A stretch of DNA of 64,000 bases, from assembly GCF_900609065.1 (NCBI RefSeq), contig NZ_UXAU01000008.1:1-64000 (forward strand), in the 5' to 3' direction. The stretch comes from Arthrobacter ulcerisalmonis (lineage in GTDB: Bacteria > Actinomycetota > Actinomycetes > Actinomycetales > Micrococcaceae). This document shows positions 26,610 through 36,254 of the stretch, one piece after another (positions within the stretch are counted from its first letter, which is position 1; the number at the start of each line of letters is the position of its first letter). Both the position numbers and the translations under genes were made by a program. The notes beneath the pieces are model-generated. The model saw only the letters and a list, made by a program, of their open reading frames with translations, was not told where the DNA came from and searched no databases.

Positions 26610-27566
26610 GTGAGCAGTGCAGAGAACACGGCGCCAGGCGTACGTGATGTCATCATCGTCGGTTCCGGTCCTGCCGGATACACGGCAGCCGTCTACACGG
26701 CCCGAGCGAACCTGCAGCCGCTGTTGCTGGCAGGATCAGTCACTGCCGGCGGCGAGCTGATGAACACCACGGACGTGGAGAACTACCCCGGTTTCCCCGA
26801 AGGCATCATGGGGCCGGACCTCATGGAAAACTTCGAAAAGCAGGCGGCGCGCTTCGGCACGGAAATCCAGTTCGAGGACGTCACCGAGCTGGACCTTGAA
26901 GGGCCCATCAAGACGGTGACCATCGCCACGGGCGAAAAGTTCCAGGCGAAGGCCATTATTCTGTCGACCGGCTCTGCGTACCGCGAGCTGGGGCTGCCCA
27001 ACGAGAAGAGGCTCTCTGGACACGGCGTTAGCTGGTGTGCAACCTGTGACGGTTTCTTCTTCAAGGGTCAGGACATTGCGGTCATCGGCGGGGGAGACTC
27101 CGCTATGGAAGAGGCATTGTTCCTCACCAAGTTCGCGAACTCCGTCACCGTCATCCACCGGCGTGACACCCTCAAGGCCTCGAAGATCATGGCAGACCGC
27201 GCCTTGGCGCACGAGAAGATCAACTTCGTGTGGAACACCGCCGTTGAGGATGTTCTTGGCGATCCGAAGGTAACTGGGCTGACGCTCAAGAACCTGGTCG
27301 ATGGAACCGTCTCTGAGCTGGCAGTTACCGGCGTGTTCGTCGCCATTGGCAACGATCCCCGTACGGACCTGGTGAAAGGGATCCTCGACCTCACTCCCGA
27401 GGGCACCATCGCGGTAGAGGGACGTACCTCGAAGACAAGCATTGCTGGTGTCTTCGCAGCGGGTGACGTCATTGACCCGACCTACCGTCAGGCGATCACC
27501 GCATCCGGGTCCGGCTGTGTAGCCGCCCTCGATGTGGAACACTACTTGGCTGATCTTCCAGCCTGA
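26610..27566 (+). CDS. trxB: Thioredoxin reductase
   Basis: A 318-residue flavoprotein from a GTG start. FAD motif IIVGSGPAGYTAAV, NADPH motif VIGGGDSAMEEALFL, and the redox-active CATC pair. It reduces thioredoxin with NADPH; trxA follows 36 bp downstream. The sigM/rsmA genes found between murJ and trxB in mycobacteria are absent. Confidence 0.97.
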   Translation: MSSAENTAPGVRDVIIVGSGPAGYTAAVYTARANLQPLLLAGSVTAGGELMNTTDVENYPGFPEGIMGPDLMENFEKQAARFGTEIQFEDVTELDLEGPIKTVTIATGEKFQAKAIILSTGSAYRELGLPNEKRLSGHGVSWCATCDGFFFKGQDIAVIGGGDSAMEEALFLTKFANSVTVIHRRDTLKASKIMADRALAHEKINFVWNTAVEDVLGDPKVTGLTLKNLVDGTVSELAVTGVFVAIGNDPRTDLVKGILDLTPEGTIAVEGRTSKTSIAGVFAAGDVIDPTYRQAITASGSGCVAALDVEHYLADLPA

Positions 27567-27602
27567 ACAACCCCGTCACGTACGAAGAGAGAAGGAAGAA
27601 TT

Positions 27603-27929
27603 ATGAGCAACGCTAAAAATGTAACCGATTCAAGCTTCGGCACGGATGTCCTTTCGTCCGAGAAACCTGTCATTGTAGATTTCTGGGCCGAGTGGTGTGG
27701 TCCCTGCCGCAAGCTGGGCCCCATCCTGGATGAAATCTCGGTGGAGTACGCCGACAAGGTTGACGTGGTGAAGGTCAACGTCGATGACAACCCGGAGATC
27801 GCCGCAAAGTTTGGCATCACGTCGATTCCTGCCGTTTATCTGTTCCAGGGCGGCGAAGTGAAGAGCACCGTCATCGGCGCCAAGCCGAAGCAGTTCTTCG
27901 AGAAGGAGTTCGCGGACGTTCTGTCCTAA
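27603..27929 (+). CDS. trxA: Thioredoxin
   Basis: 108 residues, standard size, with the WCGPCRK active site and the cis-Pro loop near [10 protein letters not shown]. Reduced by the adjacent TrxB. A strong intrinsic terminator follows at 27977-28020, marking the end of the trxBA operon. Confidence 0.97.
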   Translation: MSNAKNVTDSSFGTDVLSSEKPVIVDFWAEWCGPCRKLGPILDEISVEYADKVDVVKVNVDDNPEIAAKFGITSIPAVYLFQGGEVKSTVIGAKPKQFFEKEFADVLS

Positions 27930-27976
27930 TCAGCGAATGGATCTTGGTCCACTGGTTTGCTGATAGCAGTGAAGCG

Positions 27977-28020
27977 GGGAGTGGTCGCCGGAAAGTCGGC
28001 GACCACTCCCTTCTGCTTTA
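27977..28020 (+). terminator. Intrinsic terminator of the trxBA operon
   Basis: A perfect 14-bp stem (GGGAGTGGTCGCCG / CGGCGACCACTCCC) with a 6-nt loop, followed by a T-rich run. Confidence 0.85.
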
Positions 28021-28052
28021 AGTGTTCAACGCTGCCAGGCGGAGCTCTCACC

Positions 28053-28068
28053 TGTTTCACGTGAAACA
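28053..28068. other. parS site 1
   Basis: Exact TGTTTCACGTGAAACA, the ParB/Spo0J centromere consensus. Confidence 0.97.
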
Positions 28069-28091
28069 TCGGCATGGGAAGAGCGTGGTGA

Positions 28092-28107
28092 TGTTTCACG
28101 TGAAACG
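28092..28107. other. parS site 2
   Basis: TGTTTCACGTGAAACG: the 14-bp core is exact, the last base differs from the full 16-bp palindrome. It lies 23 bp from site 1. Confidence 0.95.
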
Positions 28108-28187
28108 TTGATGGACTCGCCGACTCTAAAGGACTGCCGGCAGCGCTGTCTTCAGTTGCGAGGGCTCGGCACACGACAAAAACCGCA

Positions 28188-28221
28188 GAGCGTCGATGTT
28201 TCACGTGAAACATCGACGCTC
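28188..28221. other. parS site 3 within a 34-bp perfect palindrome
   Basis: The exact 16-bp parS (28197-28212) is extended by nine more perfectly paired bases on each side (GAGCGTCGA and its complement), giving 34 bp without a mismatch. No other parS in the window is extended this far. Confidence 0.95.
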
Positions 28222-29107
28222 AAGAACGTAGCCGAGCTCTGGAAGCCTCTGGACCCATGCAAAGAATGTCAGCGCACCACAGAAAAGACGCACTGGAGCC
28301 GCTACTTATGAGAAAACTACCTCGAGTTCACGCACTTCTGCGAAAACTATGGTCTTCCACACCGGCGTAGATCCGCGGGGAGGCGCGATATGTCGACTGC
28401 GGCGCCTCCAGTGAGACAACGCTATAACAGGATGGAGCGCTAGCTCTGGGGCCATAGGACCCACGGTGGGAGCCGTCACGCGTCAGAAAGCAGGTTCCCC
28501 CAACACTGCTGACATAGTTTTGCCGGACACATGCCGGATATCCCGTGAATAAATGTCCTCCAACGTTGGGTAAGAGAATAGAGTCTGGAGGCACCTGGCC
28601 GTTCTAGTACTATGGTGAGTGGCTCAAGGTTGAAATCCGTCCGCCGATCACGCTAATCCGAATGATTTCGCCAGTCGGATCATGAGTGTCCGGCATCAGA
28701 GCCGCCGCCTCCGGCAATCGCTGCTCATGGAGGCCGCTGCTATGTTGTGACTTTGGATCTCAGCTACTCTGAACCGCCCCTGGATACCGTAACCCGCTCA
28801 TGTCCACAGCGACAGCCTTAGAGCCCTGGTGCCTCGTCTAGGCCCTAGCGATGGACCTTGCCCATAGTATCCAGACGTCCCAGAAGTATGCTGGCGAGCA
28901 ACAACAATCTAGCTAGACGCAGAACCTGATATTTCCTACAACGAAAACGTTGGGTGCGAGGCTGGGGCGCCCACCCCTCTGTGTACCCACCGACAGGGCT
29001 GTGCAGCTGACACATGTGCCTTAGGGCACACCTACTCCACCGAACGAATTTACTGATGTAATCTCTGCTTGCGTTGACGCTGCCCACCAGGTCCCATGGA
29101 TCTGGTC

Positions 29108-29123
29108 TGTTTCACGTGAAACA
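29108..29123. other. parS site 4
   Basis: Exact TGTTTCACGTGAAACA. Confidence 0.97.
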
Positions 29124-29641
29124 TTCGCGGCGTGTAGAACCGCATCTTACCCTGCCATTTGGGTACAACACTCCAGGTTTCAGCCATCAGGTCACCGCTC
29201 CCGTCTCGCTCCTCCCACATTGGCCAGAAGACCAAATGTAGTCTGACCTGCGACAGCATCCAGTCAGCGCATTACACGCCGACTGCCCATTGCCTGGTGC
29301 ACCGGGAACACGATGCCACGAGCAGCGCAATTCGTCTGCCTACACGTCGTTCCCGCAGCGTCTCAAACAGCACGTCGCTGGTCACCACATCGAGACATCC
29401 ACATTTGTCCCAGACCTATCGACATAGGACGTGCCAGACCAGACAGGCCGGGAATCCCGCCGTCCAATCATCCAGCCATCCACCGCCTAGGGGAGGACAA
29501 GGAGCAATGAAACACTGGCTGGGAATCGCAAGCAAACAAACCGCTCCTTGACACCGAGGCGAGGGGGCCAGGGTGTGAGGGGCTGGCCCAAACGAATTGA
29601 GCACCGTCCCTATAGTCACCCTCTCGTGTGGCGCACAGCGC

Positions 29642-30197
29642 TGTGGACAAGTCCGCCCAGGACCGGGCGAGGCGTGACAGCAAGAACAGGGACAAGTTGC
29701 TGGGCCCAAGCCGAACACGATGGTGCAACCCGCAGTCGCTCGGGGAAGGATTGCTGGAGATGTGGCTTCCGACCACGCGATAGAACGGCAGTGCCCTCGC
29801 TCCTTGTCCACAGTGTGGAGCAGAGTTATCCACAGGACTATCCACAGTCGAGATTGTCGAGCTGACTTAGTGAAAAGCCGCGACCAACTGAGCCAGCCGA
29901 ATAGACATTTGACCGGGAATGTTCCGGCTCCAAAAATACTAGGCGGGCGTCGGTGGCCCACCATAGTAGAGCGCCAAATTTGCTTGAACTGCTGCGTTTG
30001 CGACCAAATACGCTTGTACGATTAGTCCAGAATGTTTCACGTGAAACAGCACATTGTGTTCGTATTCAAGACGATAGCCTTTGGCGAGTCAGCGCAAAGG
30101 AGTCGACCAGAATCGACCATATCTCGTCAGAGGGTCCTACCTAGTTTGATGATGATGTGCACAGACTTATCCACAGCTCCGATCCACATAATCCACA
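29642..30197. other. DnaA-box cluster inside the parS island
   Basis: Exact TTATCCACA at 29826 and 30167; TTGTCCACA at 29642 (minus) and 29804; CTATCCACA at 29838; TAATCCACA at 30189; CGATCCACA at 30180. A parS site (30033) sits in the middle. It could be a titration or coordination site for DnaA; the box calls follow the actinobacterial consensus, the function is inferred. Confidence 0.7.
30033..30048. other. parS site 5
   Basis: Exact TGTTTCACGTGAAACA, lying between two groups of DnaA boxes. Confidence 0.97.
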
Positions 30198-30840
30198 GGT
30201 AGATGCACAGCCGGATTGTTAACGATAGAGACATTGCTGACAGCCTCGAATCGGGGTCTTCTCACACTTGAAGCACGAATGCCTGCGTCAAAAGTTCCGA
30301 TCCATCAAAGACCACCCGCACCCACACCCTGTATTCCTGCTTTCACCCGATCTGAAGTCAGATCATACTTCCCCGTGTGCCTGGCAATAGATGAAGTGCA
30401 TAGTGTCCTCGTCCCTCCGTCTGTGGAGTGGTTGGAACCCCGCTGAGGACGGGGGAGTCAGTCGGCAGCTCTGGCTCGTGATCTGAGGAATCCGCCATGT
30501 GAGATGAAGTGCGTCCGCGCGCGGATCATGCCGAGCAATGAAAGGCATAACCTAGTTCTGATTCACGCTGAACTGCCGCCAGGTGAAGTTCTCCGTGACT
30601 TTGTCCCACCCCAACAATGTGAAGCTTTTGCTGTCAAGCCTATGCCAGTTTCCAGCGTATAATTTGCAAACCACCTCCCGTCGGTGTTGAGAAGGTCGCG
30701 GTCACCTCTTGGCAGTGATCATTGCAGTGTCAGTCGGATCGTCCGCTGCCCAGCGCACGGCATCTTGGCGAATCGCCTTTATTCAAGGACTGGCCGGCTG
30801 ACACCGAATAGGTCACCACCAGTCCACCCAACATGGTGCA

Positions 30841-30856
30841 TGTTTCACGTGAAACA
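30841..30856. other. parS site 6
   Basis: Exact TGTTTCACGTGAAACA, extended by one further pair (A/T) on each side. Confidence 0.97.
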
Positions 30857-30906
30857 TCGACTATCCTACGACAGTCGCTGTAGCGCTCAGTTCTTTGAGC
30901 CTGGAC

Positions 30907-30922
30907 TGTTTCACGTGAAACG
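30907..30922. other. parS site 7
   Basis: TGTTTCACGTGAAACG, 14-bp core exact, 50 bp from site 6. Confidence 0.95.
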
Positions 30923-31077
30923 TTGAGGTTATCAGTATCTGCTGGTACCGAAATCTTTCAGCATTCACCTCACACACCATACTTCCTGGCGCCGGATTGG
31001 ACTGCCTAGGTGACGCAAAAGAGCTCAGAATCGAGGCAATAGAATGATCAATACCTGCGTCTCAGTAGCCGGTGTCA

Positions 31078-31093
31078 TGTTTCACGTGAAACA
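31078..31093. other. parS site 8
   Basis: Exact TGTTTCACGTGAAACA. Confidence 0.97.
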
Positions 31094-31571
31094 ACAAGTA
31101 GGGCGCGTAGACCTGGAGGACTCTACCCTGCACGGCACTACTACCAAAGCTCCAACAATATTGGCCTGCGGGTCTAAGGGGAGTGAATGAGGCCCGCCCA
31201 TAGGACCTGCACGTACCCATAATGGGCGGTAGAACGCTACCAGGGGCTCCGATCTAAAGCTAGGAGAGGTATCCCTGCCGTCGAACCCACGCAGCGCCCT
31301 GCGCGGCTCACCAGCAGACTCTAGCGATTCAGACTAGCTGCCCGCCCCGGTTACTATCAGATACCCCAAGGGGCCATGCGGCGTGTCCGCAACGTCTGAA
31401 CGAAGCTGTTCCGGGACTTGCAGTCCTAGGCTAGAGACCTTCAGGCTGAGCACAGCTGAGAAGGGCTAACCGGCAGCATCACAGCCGCTCAGGTGGCTTT
31501 GCAGCATCCGCGAAAGCGATGCATCAATCGCCAGTCCCAGCAGTGATCCACGGAAATTGATGTCACCAGGC

Positions 31572-31605
31572 AAAAAGAGAGGCCCCAGAAATCTGGGACC
31601 TCTCT
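31572..31605 (-). terminator. Intrinsic terminator after parB
   Basis: Minus-strand stem AGAGAGG with an inner CCCAGA/TCTGGG stem and a T-run (TTTTTG), 19 bp past the parB stop. Confidence 0.8.
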
Positions 31606-31624
31606 ATGAACAAGTAAAACTACA

Positions 31625-32821
31625 TCAACTAGTGGATCCCGGGCTGAGAACATCCATGATTCGGTTCAAATCCTCAACGCTCGCAAACTCAATACTGACC
31701 TTGCCCTTGCGAACGCCCAAGGAAATCTTCACATTGGTATCCAGTCGGTCCGACAGCGACGACGCAAGGTAGTCCAGCCGTTCGTGCCGAGCGCCGGGAC
31801 GGGGGATGTTGTTCTTGGCCGGCTTGGTGGGATCCTGATACAGGGTAACGGCTTCTTCTGTCGCTCGAACAGACATACCTTCGGCAACAATCTTCTGCGC
31901 CATGCGTTCCATAGCTGCGGCGTCCGGGAGTGAGAGAAGAGCGCGGGCATGCCCGGCCGACAAGACGGCAGAAGCAACGCGACGCTGGACCAATGGCGGG
32001 AGCTTCAAGAGTCGCAGGGTGTTGGAAACCTGAGGACGGGACCGACCAATACGGTCCGCGAGCTGCTCATGCGTGGTACCGAAGTCTTCGAGGAGCTGCT
32101 GGTACGCGGCAGCTTCTTCGAGGGGATTCAGCTGGCTTCGGTGCAAGTTCTCCAGCAAAGCATCGCGAAGAAGATCGTCATCAGCTGTTTCGCGGATGAT
32201 TGCAGGCACTGTTTCCAGCCCAGCGGCCTGCACTGCCCGCCACCGACGCTCACCCATAACCAGCTCATAGGGTTCACCACTATTATCAGTTGATTTACGG
32301 ACAACAATTGGCTGGAGGACGCCAATTTCACGAACAGAGTGAACCAGCTCCGCCATGTCGTCTTCATCGAAGACACTTCTGGGCTGCTTACGGTTCGGAT
32401 GGATATCACCGACAGGAATCTCAGCGAATCGTGCTCCGGGAACTTCGACGAGTTCTACGTCTGGACTTTCAAACTTCGGTGCGGACGGCGGCGCCGCTTC
32501 AGCCACAACGGTAGTCTGAGCATCGTCTTGCTTCGCGCCAGACACAGGGGAGCCGGACGTCGCGGATGATTTGCTGGCGGTTGGCTTCTTTGCAGCGGGG
32601 CGCGTAGTTTCCTTGGCTGGCGCATCCTGAACTTTGGCGAGCTCCACAATATCGCTTGGCTCGGACTTCTCGAGAACTGGTTCCGTCTTCCGCCGTCCTT
32701 CGGGAAAGAACAGATCCACGGGCCTGGAAGCGGAGCTACCGTTGCCACCGTCGCTGGACCCGGCGGAACTCGGAATCAACGCGCCAAGTCCGCGACCTAA
32801 GCCGCGTCGCTTCTCGCTCAT
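31625..32821 (-). CDS. parB: Chromosome partitioning protein ParB
   Basis: A 398-residue CTP-dependent DNA clamp that loads at parS. The N-terminus starts [18 protein letters not shown], a typical ParB opening. The N-domain has [18 protein letters not shown] and the GERRWRA nucleotide-binding motif; the central helix-turn-helix ([17 protein letters not shown]) recognises parS; a C-terminal dimer domain follows. The Ala/Ser/Thr-rich linker between residues about 30 and 115 is longer than in Bacillus, usual for actinobacteria. Co-directional with parA, 64 bp downstream of it. Confidence 0.96.
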   Translation of the reverse strand: MSEKRRGLGRGLGALIPSSAGSSDGGNGSSASRPVDLFFPEGRRKTEPVLEKSEPSDIVELAKVQDAPAKETTRPAAKKPTASKSSATSGSPVSGAKQDDAQTTVVAEAAPPSAPKFESPDVELVEVPGARFAEIPVGDIHPNRKQPRSVFDEDDMAELVHSVREIGVLQPIVVRKSTDNSGEPYELVMGERRWRAVQAAGLETVPAIIRETADDDLLRDALLENLHRSQLNPLEEAAAYQQLLEDFGTTHEQLADRIGRSRPQVSNTLRLLKLPPLVQRRVASAVLSAGHARALLSLPDAAAMERMAQKIVAEGMSVRATEEAVTLYQDPTKPAKNNIPRPGARHERLDYLASSLSDRLDTNVKISLGVRKGKVSIEFASVEDLNRIMDVLSPGSTS

Positions 32822-32885
32822 GAATTAATCCCTCCAGTGAACCAGGATGTACCCGGATCAAGTGTCGTTGCGGTGATCGAAGAGT

Positions 32886-33947
32886 CTAGCGTTCTGCTAT
32901 TTCGGCAGCGGCTTCCAGGTAGGAAAGTGCCCCGGTGGATGAGGGATCGTACGTCATCACGGTTTGTTGGTAACTTGGCGCTTCCGAGATCCGCACCGAA
33001 CGCGGGACAACTGCTGAGAGAACCTTCTCAGGGAAATGCGTGCGAACTTCTGCAGCAACTTGGGCTGCCAGGTTGGTCCGCCCGTCATACATCGTGAGCA
33101 GGATCGTGGACACTTCCAGGTCTGCATTCAAGTGCTTCTGGATCATCTCAATGTTCTTGAGCAATTGGCTCAGGCCCTCGAGTGCGTAGTACTCACACTG
33201 AATGGGGATCAGCACCTCACCGGCTGCACAGAACGCGTTGACCGTCAGCAGTCCCAGGCTCGGCGGGCAGTCGATGAAAATGTAGTCGAGCCGAGGTTCG
33301 CCATTTTTTTCCCGGGTCTTGGCATATTGATCGATCGCCCGGCGAAGGCGCTGTTCCCGAGCTACCAGGGACACCAGTTCAATCTCCGCGCCAGCCAGGT
33401 GGATGGTGGCGGGAGCGCACTGCAGGTTATCAATGTCAGGGCAGTTAGCCACCACATCCGCTAACGGAACGTCATTGATCAGTACGTCGTAGATGCTGTC
33501 GACCTCAGCGTGATGCTCAATGCCGAGTGCCGTCGAGGCGTTGCCCTGGGGATCGATGTCGATGACCAGGACGTTCAACCCGGCCGCTGCGAGAGCTGCG
33601 GCAATGTTTACAGTGGTGGTGGTCTTTCCCACCCCACCCTTTTGATTCGAGACGGTAAACACGCGGGTCTTGGCTGGGCGGGGCAGCTTACGCCCAAGTA
33701 ACTTTTCCCGCCGCTTGGTCTCATGGGCGAGTTCCTTGGCGATTGGACTGGAATCGTCCATCGCATCCATGACGTTGCTTCTACCGCCAGAGGTTGTTTC
33801 ACGTGAAACGCTCTTGGCGTTGCGTACAGGGACGTTCGGCTGGCTGAGTCCACGTGCCGGTGCTGCGGCCGGTACAGCGGCAGACCGCGCCGACCCCAAA
33901 GACACAAACGGGGGAATCCGTTGTGTGGAGGCTTCGCTACTGCTCAC
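32886..33947 (-). CDS. parA: Chromosome partitioning ATPase ParA
   Basis: A 353-residue P-loop ATPase with the deviant Walker A (KGGVGKTTTTVN), Walker B-like IFIDCPPSLG and a DIDPQGNAST motif. It moves ParB-parS complexes along the nucleoid. The GTG at 33947 gives an N-terminal extension of about 90 residues before the ATPase; it contains the exact peptide VSRET encoded by a parS (33795-33810). An internal ATG at 33770 would leave that parS in the leader, but long parA N-termini with a VSRET-like segment are known in other actinobacteria as I recall, so the longer start is preferred. Confidence 0.94.
   Translation of the reverse strand: MSSSEASTQRIPPFVSLGSARSAAVPAAAPARGLSQPNVPVRNAKSVSRETTSGGRSNVMDAMDDSSPIAKELAHETKRREKLLGRKLPRPAKTRVFTVSNQKGGVGKTTTTVNIAAALAAAGLNVLVIDIDPQGNASTALGIEHHAEVDSIYDVLINDVPLADVVANCPDIDNLQCAPATIHLAGAEIELVSLVAREQRLRRAIDQYAKTREKNGEPRLDYIFIDCPPSLGLLTVNAFCAAGEVLIPIQCEYYALEGLSQLLKNIEMIQKHLNADLEVSTILLTMYDGRTNLAAQVAAEVRTHFPEKVLSAVVPRSVRISEAPSYQQTVMTYDPSSTGALSYLEAAAEIAER
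33795..33810. other. parS site 9, inside the parA coding region
   Basis: TGTTTCACGTGAAACG with an exact 14-bp core; in frame it encodes Val-Ser-Arg-Glu-Thr near residue 47 of ParA. It is 2.7 kb from the last intergenic parS. Confidence 0.95.
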
Positions 33948-34035
33948 TGGTCACGCTCACTCTCATTGGGCCAAACTGACTGCCGCCTACAAGCCTATCT
34001 TCTCGGCATGGCTGACCACGGACATCGCAGCCCGT

Positions 34036-34686
34036 CTAGGACTTCTTTTGCGGCTTGTTCACCACGATGCGCACCACAGTGGTGGGCTCTTCCAGGAGTG
34101 CTTCACCAACCGTGACCACTGCGGTGGAAATTCCGCCCAACTTTCGAATGGTCTTCGCTGCCTTTTCGATTTCTTCGCCGGCACTGCGTCCCTTGATGGC
34201 CACTACTTCGCCCCGCCCTGCAAGCAGTGGAATGGTCAAGCCGGCAAGGTTGGTCAGCGCGGAGACCGCACGCGCTGTCACAACGTCAGCATCCACCAAG
34301 CCAACAGCCAACTCGGCTCGAGTCCGCATCACCGTGACATTGGCCAGGCCAAGATCGTCCACGACTTCCTGCAGCCAGATCACCCGGCGTTCCAACGGTT
34401 CGATCAAGGTCAGTTCAAGGTCAGGACGGGCGATCGCCAGGCACAAACCCGGCAGCCCCGCACCGCTGCCAACATCGGCAACCCGGCTGCCCTGGGCAAT
34501 CTCGCTTTCAATGACAGCGCAATTCAGAACGTGCCGGCTCCAGAGGCGGGGAATCTCACGGGGTCCAATGAGTCCGCGCTCGGTGCCCGACGTCGCCAGG
34601 TGCTCCACGTAGCGTTTGGCCAAATCCAGGCGGTCACCGAAGATCTTTTCAGCGGCCTGGAGCTCAGTTGCCGTAATCTCAACCAT
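34036..34686 (-). CDS. rsmG: 16S rRNA (guanine-N7) methyltransferase RsmG
   Basis: A 216-residue SAM-dependent methyltransferase with motif I VADVGSGAGLPGLCLA and the RAVSALTNL segment. It methylates G527 of 16S rRNA. ATG at 34686 is preferred; a GTG three codons earlier is possible. Position between jag and parA is the conserved one. Confidence 0.95.
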   Translation of the reverse strand: MVEITATELQAAEKIFGDRLDLAKRYVEHLATSGTERGLIGPREIPRLWSRHVLNCAVIESEIAQGSRVADVGSGAGLPGLCLAIARPDLELTLIEPLERRVIWLQEVVDDLGLANVTVMRTRAELAVGLVDADVVTARAVSALTNLAGLTIPLLAGRGEVVAIKGRSAGEEIEKAAKTIRKLGGISTAVVTVGEALLEEPTTVVRIVVNKPQKKS

Positions 34687-34707
34687 GGTTAACACGTCAT
34701 CAATTCT

Positions 34708-35268
34708 TTAGTCGGCGGAAACTACGATGTGGCGTCCCGCGCCTTCACCGTCGGACTCACTGACAAGGCCAAGGTCCGCGACGGCGTCGTGGATGATCTT
34801 CCGCTCATAGGCACTCATCGGTTCCAGCGCCACCGGCTGTCCAGTTTCCTTCACGGTGGCGACAGCCTGCTCCGCGATCTTCAGAAGGTGCCCGCTGCGC
34901 TCCTTCCGGTAACCGTTAATGTCCAAAACCAGGCGTGAGCGGCTCTCCGTAGCCGAGAGGACAGCCAGCCGGGTGAGTTCCTGAAGTGCCTCCAGGACTT
35001 CGCCGTCTGCGCCTACCAGGGCATCCAGGTTATCGACTTCGTCTTCCGCGACGATGGAAATGTACGTGCGGCCGCTGCGAACCTCAATGTCGATGTCACC
35101 ATCGATATCGGCAATATCCAAGAGTTCTTCGAGGTAGTCGGCAGCGATTTCGCCCTCTTCTTCGAGGCGGCTGACTGACGCAACCTTGGCGGGAGCACCG
35201 TCGTCGTTGGCCTTCTCCACGTCATCGACGACGTCGGTCAAAGCGTGTTCGTTGCTCTCAGCAGACAT
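34708..35268 (-). CDS. khpB: KhpB/Jag RNA-binding protein (KH-R3H)
   Basis: 186 residues. The N-terminus is acidic; a KH-like domain covers about 45-110 (DYLEELLDIADIDGDIDI, LVGADGEVLEALQEL) and an R3H domain follows with LEPMSAYERKIIHDAV. The protein binds RNA and is linked to cell division control in firmicutes. Its ATG overlaps the yidC stop by one base, so the two are coupled. Confidence 0.93.
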   Translation of the reverse strand: MSAESNEHALTDVVDDVEKANDDGAPAKVASVSRLEEEGEIAADYLEELLDIADIDGDIDIEVRSGRTYISIVAEDEVDNLDALVGADGEVLEALQELTRLAVLSATESRSRLVLDINGYRKERSGHLLKIAEQAVATVKETGQPVALEPMSAYERKIIHDAVADLGLVSESDGEGAGRHIVVSAD

Positions 35269-36239
35269 TACTTCTTCTTCCTATTCTTGCGCTGGGGCTG
35301 AACGCGCTGGATTTTGGGTTCCACGGCGGCGATGGCCGCAGCGTCTGCCTCTTCATCCTTCTTACCGGTGAGAACAGAGAGTGCCGGCAGGCCCTTGGCA
35401 GCCCGGCGATCGGCGAGGGCCTTGGCAGCAGGGGAACCCGGCGTTGGCATCCGACGAATAACGAAGAACTGCTGCGCCATGGTCCAGAGGTTGGTGGTGG
35501 TCCAGTAGATCAGGACACCAATGGGGAAGTTGATGCCACCCACGCCGAAGACAACGGGCAGGATGTACAGCATCATTTTCTGCTGGCGCATGAACGGGCT
35601 GGCCATGGCCTCTTCAGACATGTTCTTGGCCATGATCTGCTTCTGCGTGATGAACTGCGAGGCCGTCATGGCCAGGATCATCACCACGGAGAGGATGTTG
35701 ACGGCGAGTTGCGAATCGCCGCCGCCGCCGTGGAGCAGGGTTGCCGAGAGGGGTGCGCCGAAAATGCTGGACTCATCGAACTGCACTACCTGGCCCGGAC
35801 TCATGGCACCGACACCCTCGCCAGCCTTGGCGTTCGTGCTGATACCGGAAAGTACCTGGAAGAGGGCGAAGAAGAACGGCATCTGGATGAGCATGGGGAG
35901 GCAGGCCGAGAACGGGTTGGTCCCGTGCTTCTTGTACATGGCCATTTGCTCCTGCGCCATGGCCTGGCGGGAAAGCTGATCCGTTTTGCCCTTGTACTTG
36001 GTCTGCAGCTTCTTCAGGTCGGGCTGCAGCAGCTGCATGCCACGCTGTGCCTTGATCTGCTTGACGAACACCGGGATCAGGGCGGCGCGAATCACCAACA
36101 CCAGGCCAATGATGGACAGGGTCCAGGTCCAGCCGCTCGCCGCCGGCAGGCCAATGAAGGTCAGGCCTTCGTGGAAGCCCACCATGATGATGGACACCAG
36201 CCATTTGAACGGAAACATGATTGTCGCAAAGAAGTCCAT
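35268..36239 (-). CDS. yidC: Membrane protein insertase YidC
   Basis: A 323-residue Oxa1/YidC protein with five hydrophobic segments, an early ALIPVFVKQIKAQRGMQLLQ cytosolic region and the FFALFQVLSGI segment. The C-terminus is Lys/Arg-rich, as in ribosome-binding YidC tails. It inserts membrane proteins, with or without SecYEG. Normal length for actinobacteria, without the large Gram-negative periplasmic domain. Confidence 0.95.
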   Translation of the reverse strand: MDFFATIMFPFKWLVSIIMVGFHEGLTFIGLPAASGWTWTLSIIGLVLVIRAALIPVFVKQIKAQRGMQLLQPDLKKLQTKYKGKTDQLSRQAMAQEQMAMYKKHGTNPFSACLPMLIQMPFFFALFQVLSGISTNAKAGEGVGAMSPGQVVQFDESSIFGAPLSATLLHGGGGDSQLAVNILSVVMILAMTASQFITQKQIMAKNMSEEAMASPFMRQQKMMLYILPVVFGVGGINFPIGVLIYWTTTNLWTMAQQFFVIRRMPTPGSPAAKALADRRAAKGLPALSVLTGKKDEEADAAAIAAVEPKIQRVQPQRKNRKKK

Positions 36240-36254
36240 ACTTATCCCTATTCG

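Larger units (their letters stand above)
28021..31571. other. Gene-free centromere island with eight parS sites
   Basis: This is the longest stretch without a recognisable gene in the window. Short frames exist but none shows homology, good start sites or codon bias, and base composition appears less GC-rich than flanking genes. It holds eight 14-bp GTTTCACGTGAAAC cores (listed separately) and a DnaA-box cluster at 29642-30197. Inward-pointing terminators close both sides (27977-28020 and 31572-31605), so little read-through transcription is expected. I see nothing else that I can name. Confidence 0.85.

Noticed and set aside
27926..28213. Frames in the parS island encoding repeated FHVK peptides
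   Set aside because: The repeats are simply parS sites read as codons. No homology or translation signal supports a gene.
29416..29964. 182-codon minus-strand frame in the parS island
   Set aside because: No family likeness, and a DnaA-box group lies inside it; considered a chance frame or remnant.
28021..31571. CRISPR array or prophage in the gene-free island
   Set aside because: The repeated element is the palindromic parS at irregular distances, not direct repeats with equal spacers; no integrase or att duplication is seen.
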